Source of the DNA: an uncultured Verrucomicrobiota bacterium
GTDB taxonomy: Bacteria; Verrucomicrobiota; Kiritimatiellia; RFP12; UBA1067
Assembly (NCBI GenBank): GCA_946610035.1
Contig: CAMOCC010000023.1
Span: 1-35,963, forward strand
Reading direction: 5' to 3'
DNA: 35,963 bases
The notes below the pieces were generated by a model, which had not been told where the DNA came from, did no database searches, and was given only the letters and a program-made list of their open reading frames with translations. This document shows positions 21,921 to 29,896 of the stretch, piece after piece. Made by a program: the position numbers and the translations under genes. Numbering within the stretch: the stretch's first letter is position 1; each line of letters begins with the position of its first letter.

Positions 21921-23980
21921 GTCTTCACCTCGATTCTGAAAACGTTCCAGCGCTTGCGCGTTTCCCAGAATATCCGTACGCCCGCGCGCTTCGCTCGCTC
22001 TCGCATGCCAACGAGCCCGTAGTGGCCAGATTCCGGACCGGGTGCGGACGCCGCGTCGAACGGCTCGCCGTCGTTGAGGAGCCGGACGGTGAAGCCGCCG
22101 GGAACCGGATCAGCGACGAGGATGAAGTTTCTCGCGCCGCCGTGCTTTACGGCGTTCGTGTGCGCCTCCTCGACAAGATGCAGTATCGTTGTGAGGAGCT
22201 GCGCAGGAATGCGCTGCGGAATGCCGCGCAGCATGTTGCGCACCCTGAAGAGCCCATGGGCGGAAAGCCGTTTCGCGAACTCGGCGAAGACGGTCTTCGC
22301 ATCCTTGTCGAAATTGTCGTCCGACCGGAGGTTGAATATCGTCTCTCTTATCTCGGCTTTGGCGCGGTCGAGTATTTCGGCGGCGCTTTCGACGGCCTCA
22401 GACACGCATTGGGGTGTTTCCGGCGACAGGCGAAGCGAGGTGCGCATCAGCATCCGCGCAGCGGTGAGGTTCTGCTCGATGGAGTCGTGCAGGTCGCTTG
22501 CCATCCGCTTGCGTTCCGCCGCGACGGCCTCGAGCCTGCCTCTGCGCCTGTTGGAGACGACGAGACGGGCGACGACAATCGCGGCGAGCGCGAGGGCGGC
22601 GACGCTGAGGATTGTGAGGAGGTCGGAGAGGAGCGATTTCCTGCGCCTCGACAGCCATTCCGGATCGCTGACGAACGCGATGTCTTTCGGTCCGGATATG
22701 TCGAAGTGCACACCGCTGACCTCCGGCATGCGCGCGAGCGGGGTCGAATCCGCAAGGGATATCTCGGCCACGGCCGTTATGCTTGCGAGCGGCATCATCT
22801 CCTTTGCGTCGGCGAACGCGTCCGGAAGCTCTCCGTGCAGAAACGCGGTGCATGTCCTGTCGTCGTCCGAAAGCAGCAGGTCAAATCCTCCGCGCGCGGG
22901 CGTAGCGGAGATCACGCGCGCGATGAAGCGCACGCGGCACCAGCCGAAGTCCCTGAGCCCTCCGTCTACTCTTCCGACGGGCCACAGGCTGTAGTGGGCC
23001 ATCTTTACGTCGACTGGATCCGGGAGACGTTTCCTCCCGACTGTCCTGCATACGGCGCCGTGGAGTTCGCCGAAGCCGCCGATGGAAACCGGGAAGCCCG
23101 CGACTTCGACGGCATCCCCGACCTTCGCCTCGTGTTTTCCGCTGCACTCGACCTTAATTCCGCGCTGCTCGTCCTGCATGAAGAACACTTCGTCGGACGC
23201 GACGAACGTGACTGTTCCGCGAACCTTCTTGGCGTGTCCGTCGTACGGAGCAGGCGAGTACGAGAGGATTTCGGAAAGCTTCGTCTCGGGGATGTCGAAG
23301 AGCGACGAAGGGGCGTTCTTCGTGACCTTTATGTCGGAGGCGTCGCCTACCTCGAGCCTGACGCCGAGGAACTCCGCGCGGAGGTTGAAGAGGCTCATGG
23401 CGCATCCCGATATCTCAAGTTCGGCGTCGACCGCGTGCGTCCAGGGTTCGGGTTCGCCGGGGACGCGCGCGACAAAGCTTCCGTCCGAGGTGTTGAGAAG
23501 AAGCGCCGTGCCGGACTCCGTCTCTCCGGTTCTGTGTGGAGCTATTACGGATTTCACGAGCACGCCGCTGAGCGTCACGCGCGTGTTGTCCATAGCGCCC
23601 CATCCGAGGTCGGCCAGACGCACGCGCGGAGGAGGCGGCAGCGCTGTCTCGCCTATCTTGCGGATGACGTCGGCCTTGATTCCGGGGGCGAAGGAGAGGC
23701 AGGCTGTCCTGCCGCGGATCTCCACGACATCGCCTTGCTTCAACCTGTCTGAGCCTTCGAGGCGCGAACTTGTCAGCATCTGCGTCTCGCCGAGGAAGTA
23801 GACGCCGCGTCCGTTGGGGTTTTCCGGGTCTGCCGCGACGCCCGAATTGGTGCGCCATTCCGTGGCTACGGTGACGACGCCGGTCGCGACCACTTCGCGT
23901 CCGAACGCCGCCTCGTCGCGCGACATACGCGCGACGTCCGTAAGCGAGAGGGCCGCAATCAAAAGGGCGGTAGCATGCAT
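21917..23980 (-). CDS. Membrane sensor histidine kinase with exported OB-like domains
   Basis: The 687-residue protein starts with a short hydrophobic export signal (MHATALLIAALSL). A long exported region (about 20-450) follows. Its repeated pattern (GREVVATGVVT, NTRVTLSGVLVKS, GHAKKVRGTVTFV) suggests several OB-fold-like beta domains. A membrane helix lies at about 454-475. The HisKA_3 dimerisation domain has the phosphoacceptor His498 in DLHDSIEQNL. The ATPase domain shows the N-box Asn609 (EEAHTNAVKHGG) and a G-box near 652-658. It would phosphorylate the co-encoded NarL-type regulator. No ribosome binding site precedes the ATG; TGTAAT (23994-23989, minus strand) eight bases upstream might be a -10 of a near-leaderless transcript. 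Confidence 0.88.
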   Translation of the reverse strand: MHATALLIAALSLTDVARMSRDEAAFGREVVATGVVTVATEWRTNSGVAADPENPNGRGVYFLGETQMLTSSRLEGSDRLKQGDVVEIRGRTACLSFAPGIKADVIRKIGETALPPPPRVRLADLGWGAMDNTRVTLSGVLVKSVIAPHRTGETESGTALLLNTSDGSFVARVPGEPEPWTHAVDAELEISGCAMSLFNLRAEFLGVRLEVGDASDIKVTKNAPSSLFDIPETKLSEILSYSPAPYDGHAKKVRGTVTFVASDEVFFMQDEQRGIKVECSGKHEAKVGDAVEVAGFPVSIGGFGELHGAVCRTVGRKRLPDPVDVKMAHYSLWPVGRVDGGLRDFGWCRVRFIARVISATPARGGFDLLLSDDDRTCTAFLHGELPDAFADAKEMMPLASITAVAEISLADSTPLARMPEVSGVHFDISGPKDIAFVSDPEWLSRRRKSLLSDLLTILSVAALALAAIVVARLVVSNRRRGRLEAVAAERKRMASDLHDSIEQNLTAARMLMRTSLRLSPETPQCVSEAVESAAEILDRAKAEIRETIFNLRSDDNFDKDAKTVFAEFAKRLSAHGLFRVRNMLRGIPQRIPAQLLTTILHLVEEAHTNAVKHGGARNFILVADPVPGGFTVRLLNDGEPFDAASAPGPESGHYGLVGMRERAKRAGVRIFWETRKRWNVFRIEVKT

Positions 23981-24026
23981 GACACTAGATTACAATTTTC
24001 CGGAGCGGATGTCAACGGCGGAGATG

Positions 24027-24042
24027 TCACACCTTTGAGTGA
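24027..24042. promoter_or_regulatory. TCACAC-type palindromic site in the kinase/NPCBM-operon divergent spacer
   Basis: TCACACCTTTGAGTGA has five of six arm positions paired around a 4-base spacer and is followed by TATACC. Its centre (24034.5) lies 32.5 bp before the -10 at 24067. It is shared by the divergent histidine kinase gene, whose start is 47 bases to the left. Confidence 0.7.
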
Positions 24043-24066
24043 TATACCTTTCTCTGGGCAAAATGG

Positions 24067-24072
24067 TAGAAT
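24067..24072 (+). promoter_or_regulatory. Extended -10 element of the NPCBM-GH51-GH5/43 operon
   Basis: TAGAAT is preceded by AATGG (extended -10). No -35 fits, in keeping with an activator-dependent promoter. A GAAAGGA tract lies between it and ATG 24100. Confidence 0.65.
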
Positions 24073-24099
24073 AGCGCCGCAAACGAAAGGAACGCCACA

Positions 24100-27000
24100 A
24101 TGAAGAATGTGCTCATGTCGGTTACTCTCGCGTCCGCCGTCGCCCTGCTTTCGCAGTGCGCATCGGCGGAAGTCACCTATCATCTGGAGGATCTCGACCT
24201 TTCCACGATGACGAAAGGCAGCGACCAGGTGCGGAAGAACCAGTCGACGGGCGGCAATACGCTGACCATGAATGAGGTCCAGTATTCGACAGGCGTCGGC
24301 ACTCATGCGGAAAGCCACTACGTCATCTATCTCAACGGCAAAGGCGTAAGCTTCAGCGCAAAGGTCGGCATCGATGACGAGTCACTCGACGGCGAAGGCA
24401 GGAGCAGGTCGAACGGCGTCATATTTAGGGTTGTCAGCCTGGATGACGGAACAGACCTAGCCAACAGCGGGGTTGTCAACGCCGGAGAAGGCGCGAAGGA
24501 AATATCGGCTAGCCTCGAAGGTGTCGCCAAAATCGACCTTGTCGTTGACACGAACGGCGCCTCTGACTGGGATCACGCCGACTGGGTGGAGACAGAACTC
24601 GTGTGTTCGGAGGCGATATTCGCCGACGAGACAAGGCGTCTGTGGAATCCGACGGGGAGCGGGAAGTCCATTGCCGACGGAGCGGAATGGAACCCGACGT
24701 TTACAGGCGGCTATCCAACTCACTGCGACTTTCTCGCGATAAACAGCGAAACTGCGGCATCGCTTGGCGAAGGCGAATCCTTCTCGGCCAAAAAGCTCTT
24801 CGTCGGGTATGGCGTCACGCTGGATCAATCCGGCAATTTCCACCAGGATGCTGCAAGCGACCGCGGTGCGGTTTTCAACATGACAGGCGGAACGCTCGAT
24901 GTCATCGATGAACTGCGTATAGGTGCAGCATTTGCGGACAACAACAACTGCATTATGAATGTCACTGGTGGAAAGGTGACGGCGGGCAAGCTCATCATGG
25001 GCGATTGCGCGTCGAATGGCGGCAAGCACAACGGACTGACGATCGACGGAGCTGAGATGGAGTTGAATGTCGGCGAATCCTATATATCGCCGTACAGGGA
25101 AGGCAATTCGAAGATCGAAATCAAAAACGGCGGAAAACTCACGAGCAAATCCCGCTTCTATGTCGGCGAGCAGGGCTTCGGAACTTTGACAGTCGAAGGA
25201 ACAGACAGCTCGTTCATATCGTCCGGTAATCTCCATATCGCCCAGGAGTCCTCTGCCACGGGTGTTGTGCATGTCGTGTCCGGCACGCTTAAGGCAGGAA
25301 ATGACATCTACGTCGGCAACAAGGGATTCGGAACTTTGACCATCGACGGAGGAACTGTCTCCTGCACGTACTGGCTCGACTTCAACCGCGAGGAGGGCAG
25401 TTCTTCCGAGCATGGCGGCGTCGTTAACTTCAACGGAGGCGTGCTGAACGTCGGCAAAGTCCACAGCGCTAGAGGTCCGTCCATCTTCAACTGGAACGGA
25501 GGCACTTACAAACCCAACGGAAATTACAGCGACTGCTTTGAGGCTTCCGAAGGACTTACCGTGAACGTCCTCGCAGGTGGCGCGGTCCTTGACACCTCCA
25601 GTTGTTCAGAGAGCATAATCGCTCCGGCGCTTGCCGGCTCCGGCTTCCTCAAAAAGACCGGATCAGGAACAGGCGAACTGAGAGGTTCTGTCGATCTCAG
25701 GCGTGGATTCATCGTGGAAGAGGGGACGCTGAAGATAACTGGAACGATCGCCTCCACGGCCACGACTCCGCTGAAGGAGATATCCGTCGCGGACGGTGCG
25801 TCGCTCGACTTGAACGGACAGACGGTCCATGTCCTGGCATACAAGGTGGCTGGCGTCGAGCAGGAGACCGGCACATATTCCGAGCAGAACGGAACGATCA
25901 TCGTCATCGACGCAGACACGACTCCTGTTTCGGCGGTCTGGACGAACGGATCTGGTGATGGTGATGTCGCCAATGCCGCGAACTGGGAGGCGCGCAATAA
26001 GGACGGTGTTCTTCTTTACGATGTCCTGCCTACTGATTCCACGGTCGTGACAATACCATACGAAGGCAGGCTTGAGAAACTCGGCGAGTTCGATTCCGCA
26101 GAGACGATTCTCGCCGTCTCCGGCGCAGCGACGCTTGCCGGCTTCGCCGCGGCTCCTGTCATCGCGAAGTCCGCTGTCGGCTGGTACGACGCGTCGGACC
26201 GTGCGTCGCTGACGGTTGCGGATGACGGCACCGTGAACGGAATCAACAACAAGGGTTCCTCGAGCGTCGATCTCGACCTCGCTCTTGCAAAGCCCGACAA
26301 GGCGCGCCAGCCGTCGTACGATCCGGAGAAGTGGAGCCTGAACGGGCTGCCTGTCATTGCCTTCACGAACGCCTACGGTTTCGCATCGAAGGACGAGACG
26401 GGAATCGCGAGTTCCGCCGACAAGACGATTATGGTCGTCTCGCGCCATCAGTGCAACACGTTCCACAAATACGACAACAGCGGGGCGGAGACGGGCGAGT
26501 ATTATAACGAGATGATGCCGCTCGGAATCGAAAGCACAAGCACGAACGACGATGGGTTCCGCATAGAAGACTGCGACTGGGGATGGCGCCTGAGCTACTG
26601 GGACGAAGGGAACGAGAGCGATCGGTTCAGGGATCTCGCTCGAGGTTCTATAACCGGACGTGACGCATCCAACAACGAGCGCTGGCAGATGTGGGATATG
26701 GGCATTAAGGATATGACGGTGCTGGCGCACTGCTGGGATTCCGACACAGGCCATTTGGGAACGTCCGCGTCCGAGACGATTTCCGCTGCGGGCGAAAGGA
26801 CCGACAACAAGATATACCTCGGCTACAGAAAGCTCTACAGTGCCTCTTCGTCCGGATTCATCGCCGAAGCGTTTCTGTTCGACAAGGCTCTTGCGGAAGG
26901 CGAGCTTGCGGCAATGCGCGACTATCTGCAGCAGAAGTGGTTCTCGTCCGATTCAGTCTCCACGCTCCCTGAATCGCTGAGGCTTGAAAGCGGTGCGTCG

Positions 27001-27363
27001 CTCGATCTTAACGGAAGGCCGGTCGAGTTTGCGAAGGTGTATGGCGGCGGAACGCTGTCGAACGGCGCGGCGACAATTACGGACACCTTGGTCGTCACTG
27101 TCAACGACGACGGAACGATCGATCCGCTTGCTGTTGACGGCGCTCTTGTGATCGGCGAGAACGCGAAGCTTGTCGTGAAGAACGCGAGGAATCTGGTCGG
27201 GATGAACCCCGTCGTCGTGGCGAGCGCGACAGAGGGAATCACGGGCGCATTCGCATCGGCGGTGTCCGACCCGGAGGGGCTGCCCCTTCGGTCCGTAAAG
27301 TCCGCTGACGGCAAAAGCATAACAATCGCGCGGCGCGGCGGTCTGATGTTGATTTTCCAGTGA
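24100..27363 (+). CDS. Large secreted NPCBM / beta-helix / LamG-like surface protein
   Basis: The 1087-residue protein has a signal peptide (MKNVLMSVTLASAVALLSQCASA). An NPCBM domain (about 24-170) is recognisable by YHLEDLDLSTM, STGGNTLTMNEVQYSTGVGTHA and DWDHADWVETEL. A repetitive beta-helix region (about 190-600) resembles autotransporter-associated strand repeats: FNMTGGTLDV, MNVTGGKVTAGKL, FGTLTVEGTDS, FGTLTIDGGTV. From about 690 to 960 comes a LamG/concanavalin-like domain (VGWYDASDRASL ... AEAFLFDKALAEGELAAMRDYLQQKWF). A final beta region ends in GGLMLIFQ. There is no outer-membrane barrel. It probably binds polysaccharide at the cell surface or as a scaffold, and heads the operon with GH51 and GH5-GH43. 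It has no catalytic motif that I can see. Confidence 0.75.
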   Translation: MKNVLMSVTLASAVALLSQCASAEVTYHLEDLDLSTMTKGSDQVRKNQSTGGNTLTMNEVQYSTGVGTHAESHYVIYLNGKGVSFSAKVGIDDESLDGEGRSRSNGVIFRVVSLDDGTDLANSGVVNAGEGAKEISASLEGVAKIDLVVDTNGASDWDHADWVETELVCSEAIFADETRRLWNPTGSGKSIADGAEWNPTFTGGYPTHCDFLAINSETAASLGEGESFSAKKLFVGYGVTLDQSGNFHQDAASDRGAVFNMTGGTLDVIDELRIGAAFADNNNCIMNVTGGKVTAGKLIMGDCASNGGKHNGLTIDGAEMELNVGESYISPYREGNSKIEIKNGGKLTSKSRFYVGEQGFGTLTVEGTDSSFISSGNLHIAQESSATGVVHVVSGTLKAGNDIYVGNKGFGTLTIDGGTVSCTYWLDFNREEGSSSEHGGVVNFNGGVLNVGKVHSARGPSIFNWNGGTYKPNGNYSDCFEASEGLTVNVLAGGAVLDTSSCSESIIAPALAGSGFLKKTGSGTGELRGSVDLRRGFIVEEGTLKITGTIASTATTPLKEISVADGASLDLNGQTVHVLAYKVAGVEQETGTYSEQNGTIIVIDADTTPVSAVWTNGSGDGDVANAANWEARNKDGVLLYDVLPTDSTVVTIPYEGRLEKLGEFDSAETILAVSGAATLAGFAAAPVIAKSAVGWYDASDRASLTVADDGTVNGINNKGSSSVDLDLALAKPDKARQPSYDPEKWSLNGLPVIAFTNAYGFASKDETGIASSADKTIMVVSRHQCNTFHKYDNSGAETGEYYNEMMPLGIESTSTNDDGFRIEDCDWGWRLSYWDEGNESDRFRDLARGSITGRDASNNERWQMWDMGIKDMTVLAHCWDSDTGHLGTSASETISAAGERTDNKIYLGYRKLYSASSSGFIAEAFLFDKALAEGELAAMRDYLQQKWFSSDSVSTLPESLRLESGASLDLNGRPVEFAKVYGGGTLSNGAATITDTLVVTVNDDGTIDPLAVDGALVIGENAKLVVKNARNLVGMNPVVVASATEGITGAFASAVSDPEGLPLRSVKSADGKSITIARRGGLMLIFQ

Positions 27364-27385
27364 TGGATTACAAAACAGAAGTTAT

Positions 27386-29866
27386 ATGAAAACGACTTTG
27401 ACGGCATTGGCGGCGGCGGCAATCGCGGCCACGGCATTTGGAGGAGTACGGATCGCGGTCGATCCAGGCGCGAATGGACACGACGTTCCGAAGACGCTGT
27501 ACGGAATCTTCTTCGAGGACATCAACCATGCGGCGGACGGCGGGGTGTATCCAGAGCTGATCGAGAACCGCGGATTCGACTGGAAGACGAAGGATCTCGA
27601 GGGTTGGCAGACCGACTTCCGCGGAGACGCGATGGCACGCGTATCGCTTCAGGACGGACGCCCCGTGCATCCCGCGACGGCGCGCCACCTGCGCATCGAG
27701 TGCTTCGGCGCTGGCGATGGATGCGGCGTGAGGAACTTCGGCTACGGCGGCGTAAGCGTGGAGGCGGGGAAGAAGTACGACCTCACGTTCTATGCGCGCG
27801 GACTCGACGGCTACAGGGGCGGCTTGAGGTGCGTCCTCGAACGCGGCGGAAGCGTCCTCTGCGAGGCGAAGGTCGCCAATAGCGACATGAGCGTCGCGCC
27901 GGCAAACGAGTCCCTCGACTTCGAGCTTCCCGAGTGGAAGCGACATGCGTTTGTGTTCGAACCGCGCGAGACGGTCTCGGACGGCACCTTCTCGATTCTC
28001 CTCGATGCGCCCGGTGCGGTCGAGATCGAGCAGGTGTCGCTGTATCCGCAGGACACGTTCAACGGGAGGAAGAACGGACTTCGCAAAGACCTTGTGCAGT
28101 GGCTGAAGGACATGAAGCCTGGCGTCCTGCGATTCCCGGGCGGATGCATCGCCGAGGGCCACGACTTCCAGCACTGGTTCGACTGGAAGCGCACCGTCGG
28201 CGCGCTCGAGCGACGCGAGACGATCTGGAACACGTGGGGGTACTGGCAGTCGATGGGGCTCGGCTACTACGAGTACTTCTGCCTTGCCGAGGATATCGGC
28301 GCGGAGCCGCTCCCCATCTGCATCGCAGGCCTCACGTGCCAGTTCCGCGGGCCCAAGTTCGCACCGATGGAGTCGATGGAATACTTTGCGGACAACATCT
28401 GCGACCTCATCGACTTCGCGAACGCAGATCCCGAGACTAACGTCTGGGGGAAGCTCAGGGCCGACATGGGGCATCCGGCGCCGTTCAACCTCAAGTATGT
28501 CGGAATCGGAAACGAAAACTGGGACAAGGTGTTCCTCGACCGCTATCTCGCAGTCTCGGAAATCGTAAGGAAGCGCCATCCCGAAATTCGAATCGTCTCC
28601 TCCTCCGGCGCGCAGCCGGGCGGCAGGGAGTTCGAGCTCGCGTGGAGCACCCTCACGGACAGGACGGCCGATGTCATCGACGAGCATTACTACATCGAGC
28701 CGCACTGGATGATCGACACGGAGTCGCGCTACGACAAATACGCGCGCGCCGGGAAGCCGCATGTCTATGCCGGAGAATACGCGGCGCATGAGCCGGACCG
28801 TGCGAACAACCTGCATTCCGCTCTCTGCGAGGCCGTCGCGATGACGGGATTCGAGCGAAACTCGGACGTCGTCGAGATGACGAGCTACGCGCCGCTCTTC
28901 AACAAGGTGGGGTGGAACGGATGGAAGCCCGACCTGATCTGGTTCGACAACCTCAAGTCATTCGGAACTCCCAACTACTACGTGCAGAAGATGTTCTCCG
29001 CGAACCGTCCGACGAAGTACCGTCCGTCGGCGGCGGAAGGCGCTGAGAACTTTCCGAAGCCGAAGGGTGCCGTAGGCTTCAGCATGTGGACGAGCGTTGC
29101 CGAGTTCAAGGACATCAAGGTGACTGCTGCGGACGGAGGAACGCTCTTCAAAGGCTTCCCCGAGATTGAGAAGTGCCCGCGCGGACCCGGCGCGCGCTGG
29201 CGCATGGTCGACGGAGCGATGCGTCAGGAGAACGGCGAGGCGACCTGGGACAGCGAGATCACGTTCGGCGATTCTGGATGGCGCGACTACGACTTCACGT
29301 GCAGGGCGAGGAAGGTTTCCGGAAGAGAGGGGTTCACGCTGCGCTTCTGCGTCGAGACAAAACGCAGCCTTACCCTGAACATCGGCGGGTGGGGCAATAC
29401 GCGCACAGCTCTCCAGGGAGGAGGATACGAAATACCGGAATCGGCATCTTGTCCGTTCACTGTCGAGGAGGGGCGTTGGTACGACGTCGCGGTCTCGGTT
29501 CGCGGAGGAAAGGTGTCCGCGAAGATCGACGGCAAGGCACTGTGGGATGACGTCGAGGTCGCGAGCAAGCCGCTGAGGACGTTCTACCACGTCTGCGGAA
29601 TGGACGAGGCGACGAACGAATACATCGTCAAATGCGTCAACCTTGACGTGGATGGACGCCGCAGGGTTACCGTGGACTTTGGTGAAAGGCTTCCGTCCGG
29701 ATTGGTCAAGATCGAGTCTCTCTCCGGCGATCCGAAGGTCGTCAACGATCTCGGCAATCCGACGCGCTGTGCAACGAAACTTTCCACGATGTCGTTCGCC
29801 GGAGGAACGTCTTTCACCACCGAAGTCGAGCCGTTCTCCCTCACCGTGTTCAGGATCGGCAGGTAA
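27386..29866 (+). CDS. Secreted GH51 alpha-L-arabinofuranosidase
   Basis: GH51 retaining enzymes release alpha-L-arabinofuranose from arabinoxylan, arabinan or arabinosylated xyloglucan. The 826-residue protein has a short signal peptide (MKTTLTALAAAAIAATAFGG) and an N-terminal carbohydrate-binding beta-sandwich (about 70-220). The catalytic barrel holds acid/base Glu377 in YVGIGNENWDK and nucleophile Glu464 in VYAGEYAAHE, plus LRFPGGCIAEGHDF. Residues about 570-725 form an inserted LamG/DUF1080-like jelly roll (DIKVTAADGG ... GFTLRFCVETKRSL). The last part (to 826) completes the C-terminal beta-sandwich usual in the family. It lies 22 bases after the NPCBM protein with a weak ribosome binding site, so it is probably read from the 24067 promoter. 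Confidence 0.93.
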   Translation: MKTTLTALAAAAIAATAFGGVRIAVDPGANGHDVPKTLYGIFFEDINHAADGGVYPELIENRGFDWKTKDLEGWQTDFRGDAMARVSLQDGRPVHPATARHLRIECFGAGDGCGVRNFGYGGVSVEAGKKYDLTFYARGLDGYRGGLRCVLERGGSVLCEAKVANSDMSVAPANESLDFELPEWKRHAFVFEPRETVSDGTFSILLDAPGAVEIEQVSLYPQDTFNGRKNGLRKDLVQWLKDMKPGVLRFPGGCIAEGHDFQHWFDWKRTVGALERRETIWNTWGYWQSMGLGYYEYFCLAEDIGAEPLPICIAGLTCQFRGPKFAPMESMEYFADNICDLIDFANADPETNVWGKLRADMGHPAPFNLKYVGIGNENWDKVFLDRYLAVSEIVRKRHPEIRIVSSSGAQPGGREFELAWSTLTDRTADVIDEHYYIEPHWMIDTESRYDKYARAGKPHVYAGEYAAHEPDRANNLHSALCEAVAMTGFERNSDVVEMTSYAPLFNKVGWNGWKPDLIWFDNLKSFGTPNYYVQKMFSANRPTKYRPSAAEGAENFPKPKGAVGFSMWTSVAEFKDIKVTAADGGTLFKGFPEIEKCPRGPGARWRMVDGAMRQENGEATWDSEITFGDSGWRDYDFTCRARKVSGREGFTLRFCVETKRSLTLNIGGWGNTRTALQGGGYEIPESASCPFTVEEGRWYDVAVSVRGGKVSAKIDGKALWDDVEVASKPLRTFYHVCGMDEATNEYIVKCVNLDVDGRRRVTVDFGERLPSGLVKIESLSGDPKVVNDLGNPTRCATKLSTMSFAGGTSFTTEVEPFSLTVFRIGR

Positions 29867-29896
29867 TGCACATCATCAGGCAAGGGACCGCCGGAG

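Noticed and set aside
22022-23752. Long plus-strand open frame opposite the histidine kinase
   Set aside because: It is a codon-bias shadow of the kinase gene: no ribosome site, no family resemblance, Arg/Glu/Ala-rich composition. The minus-strand frame has complete kinase motifs.
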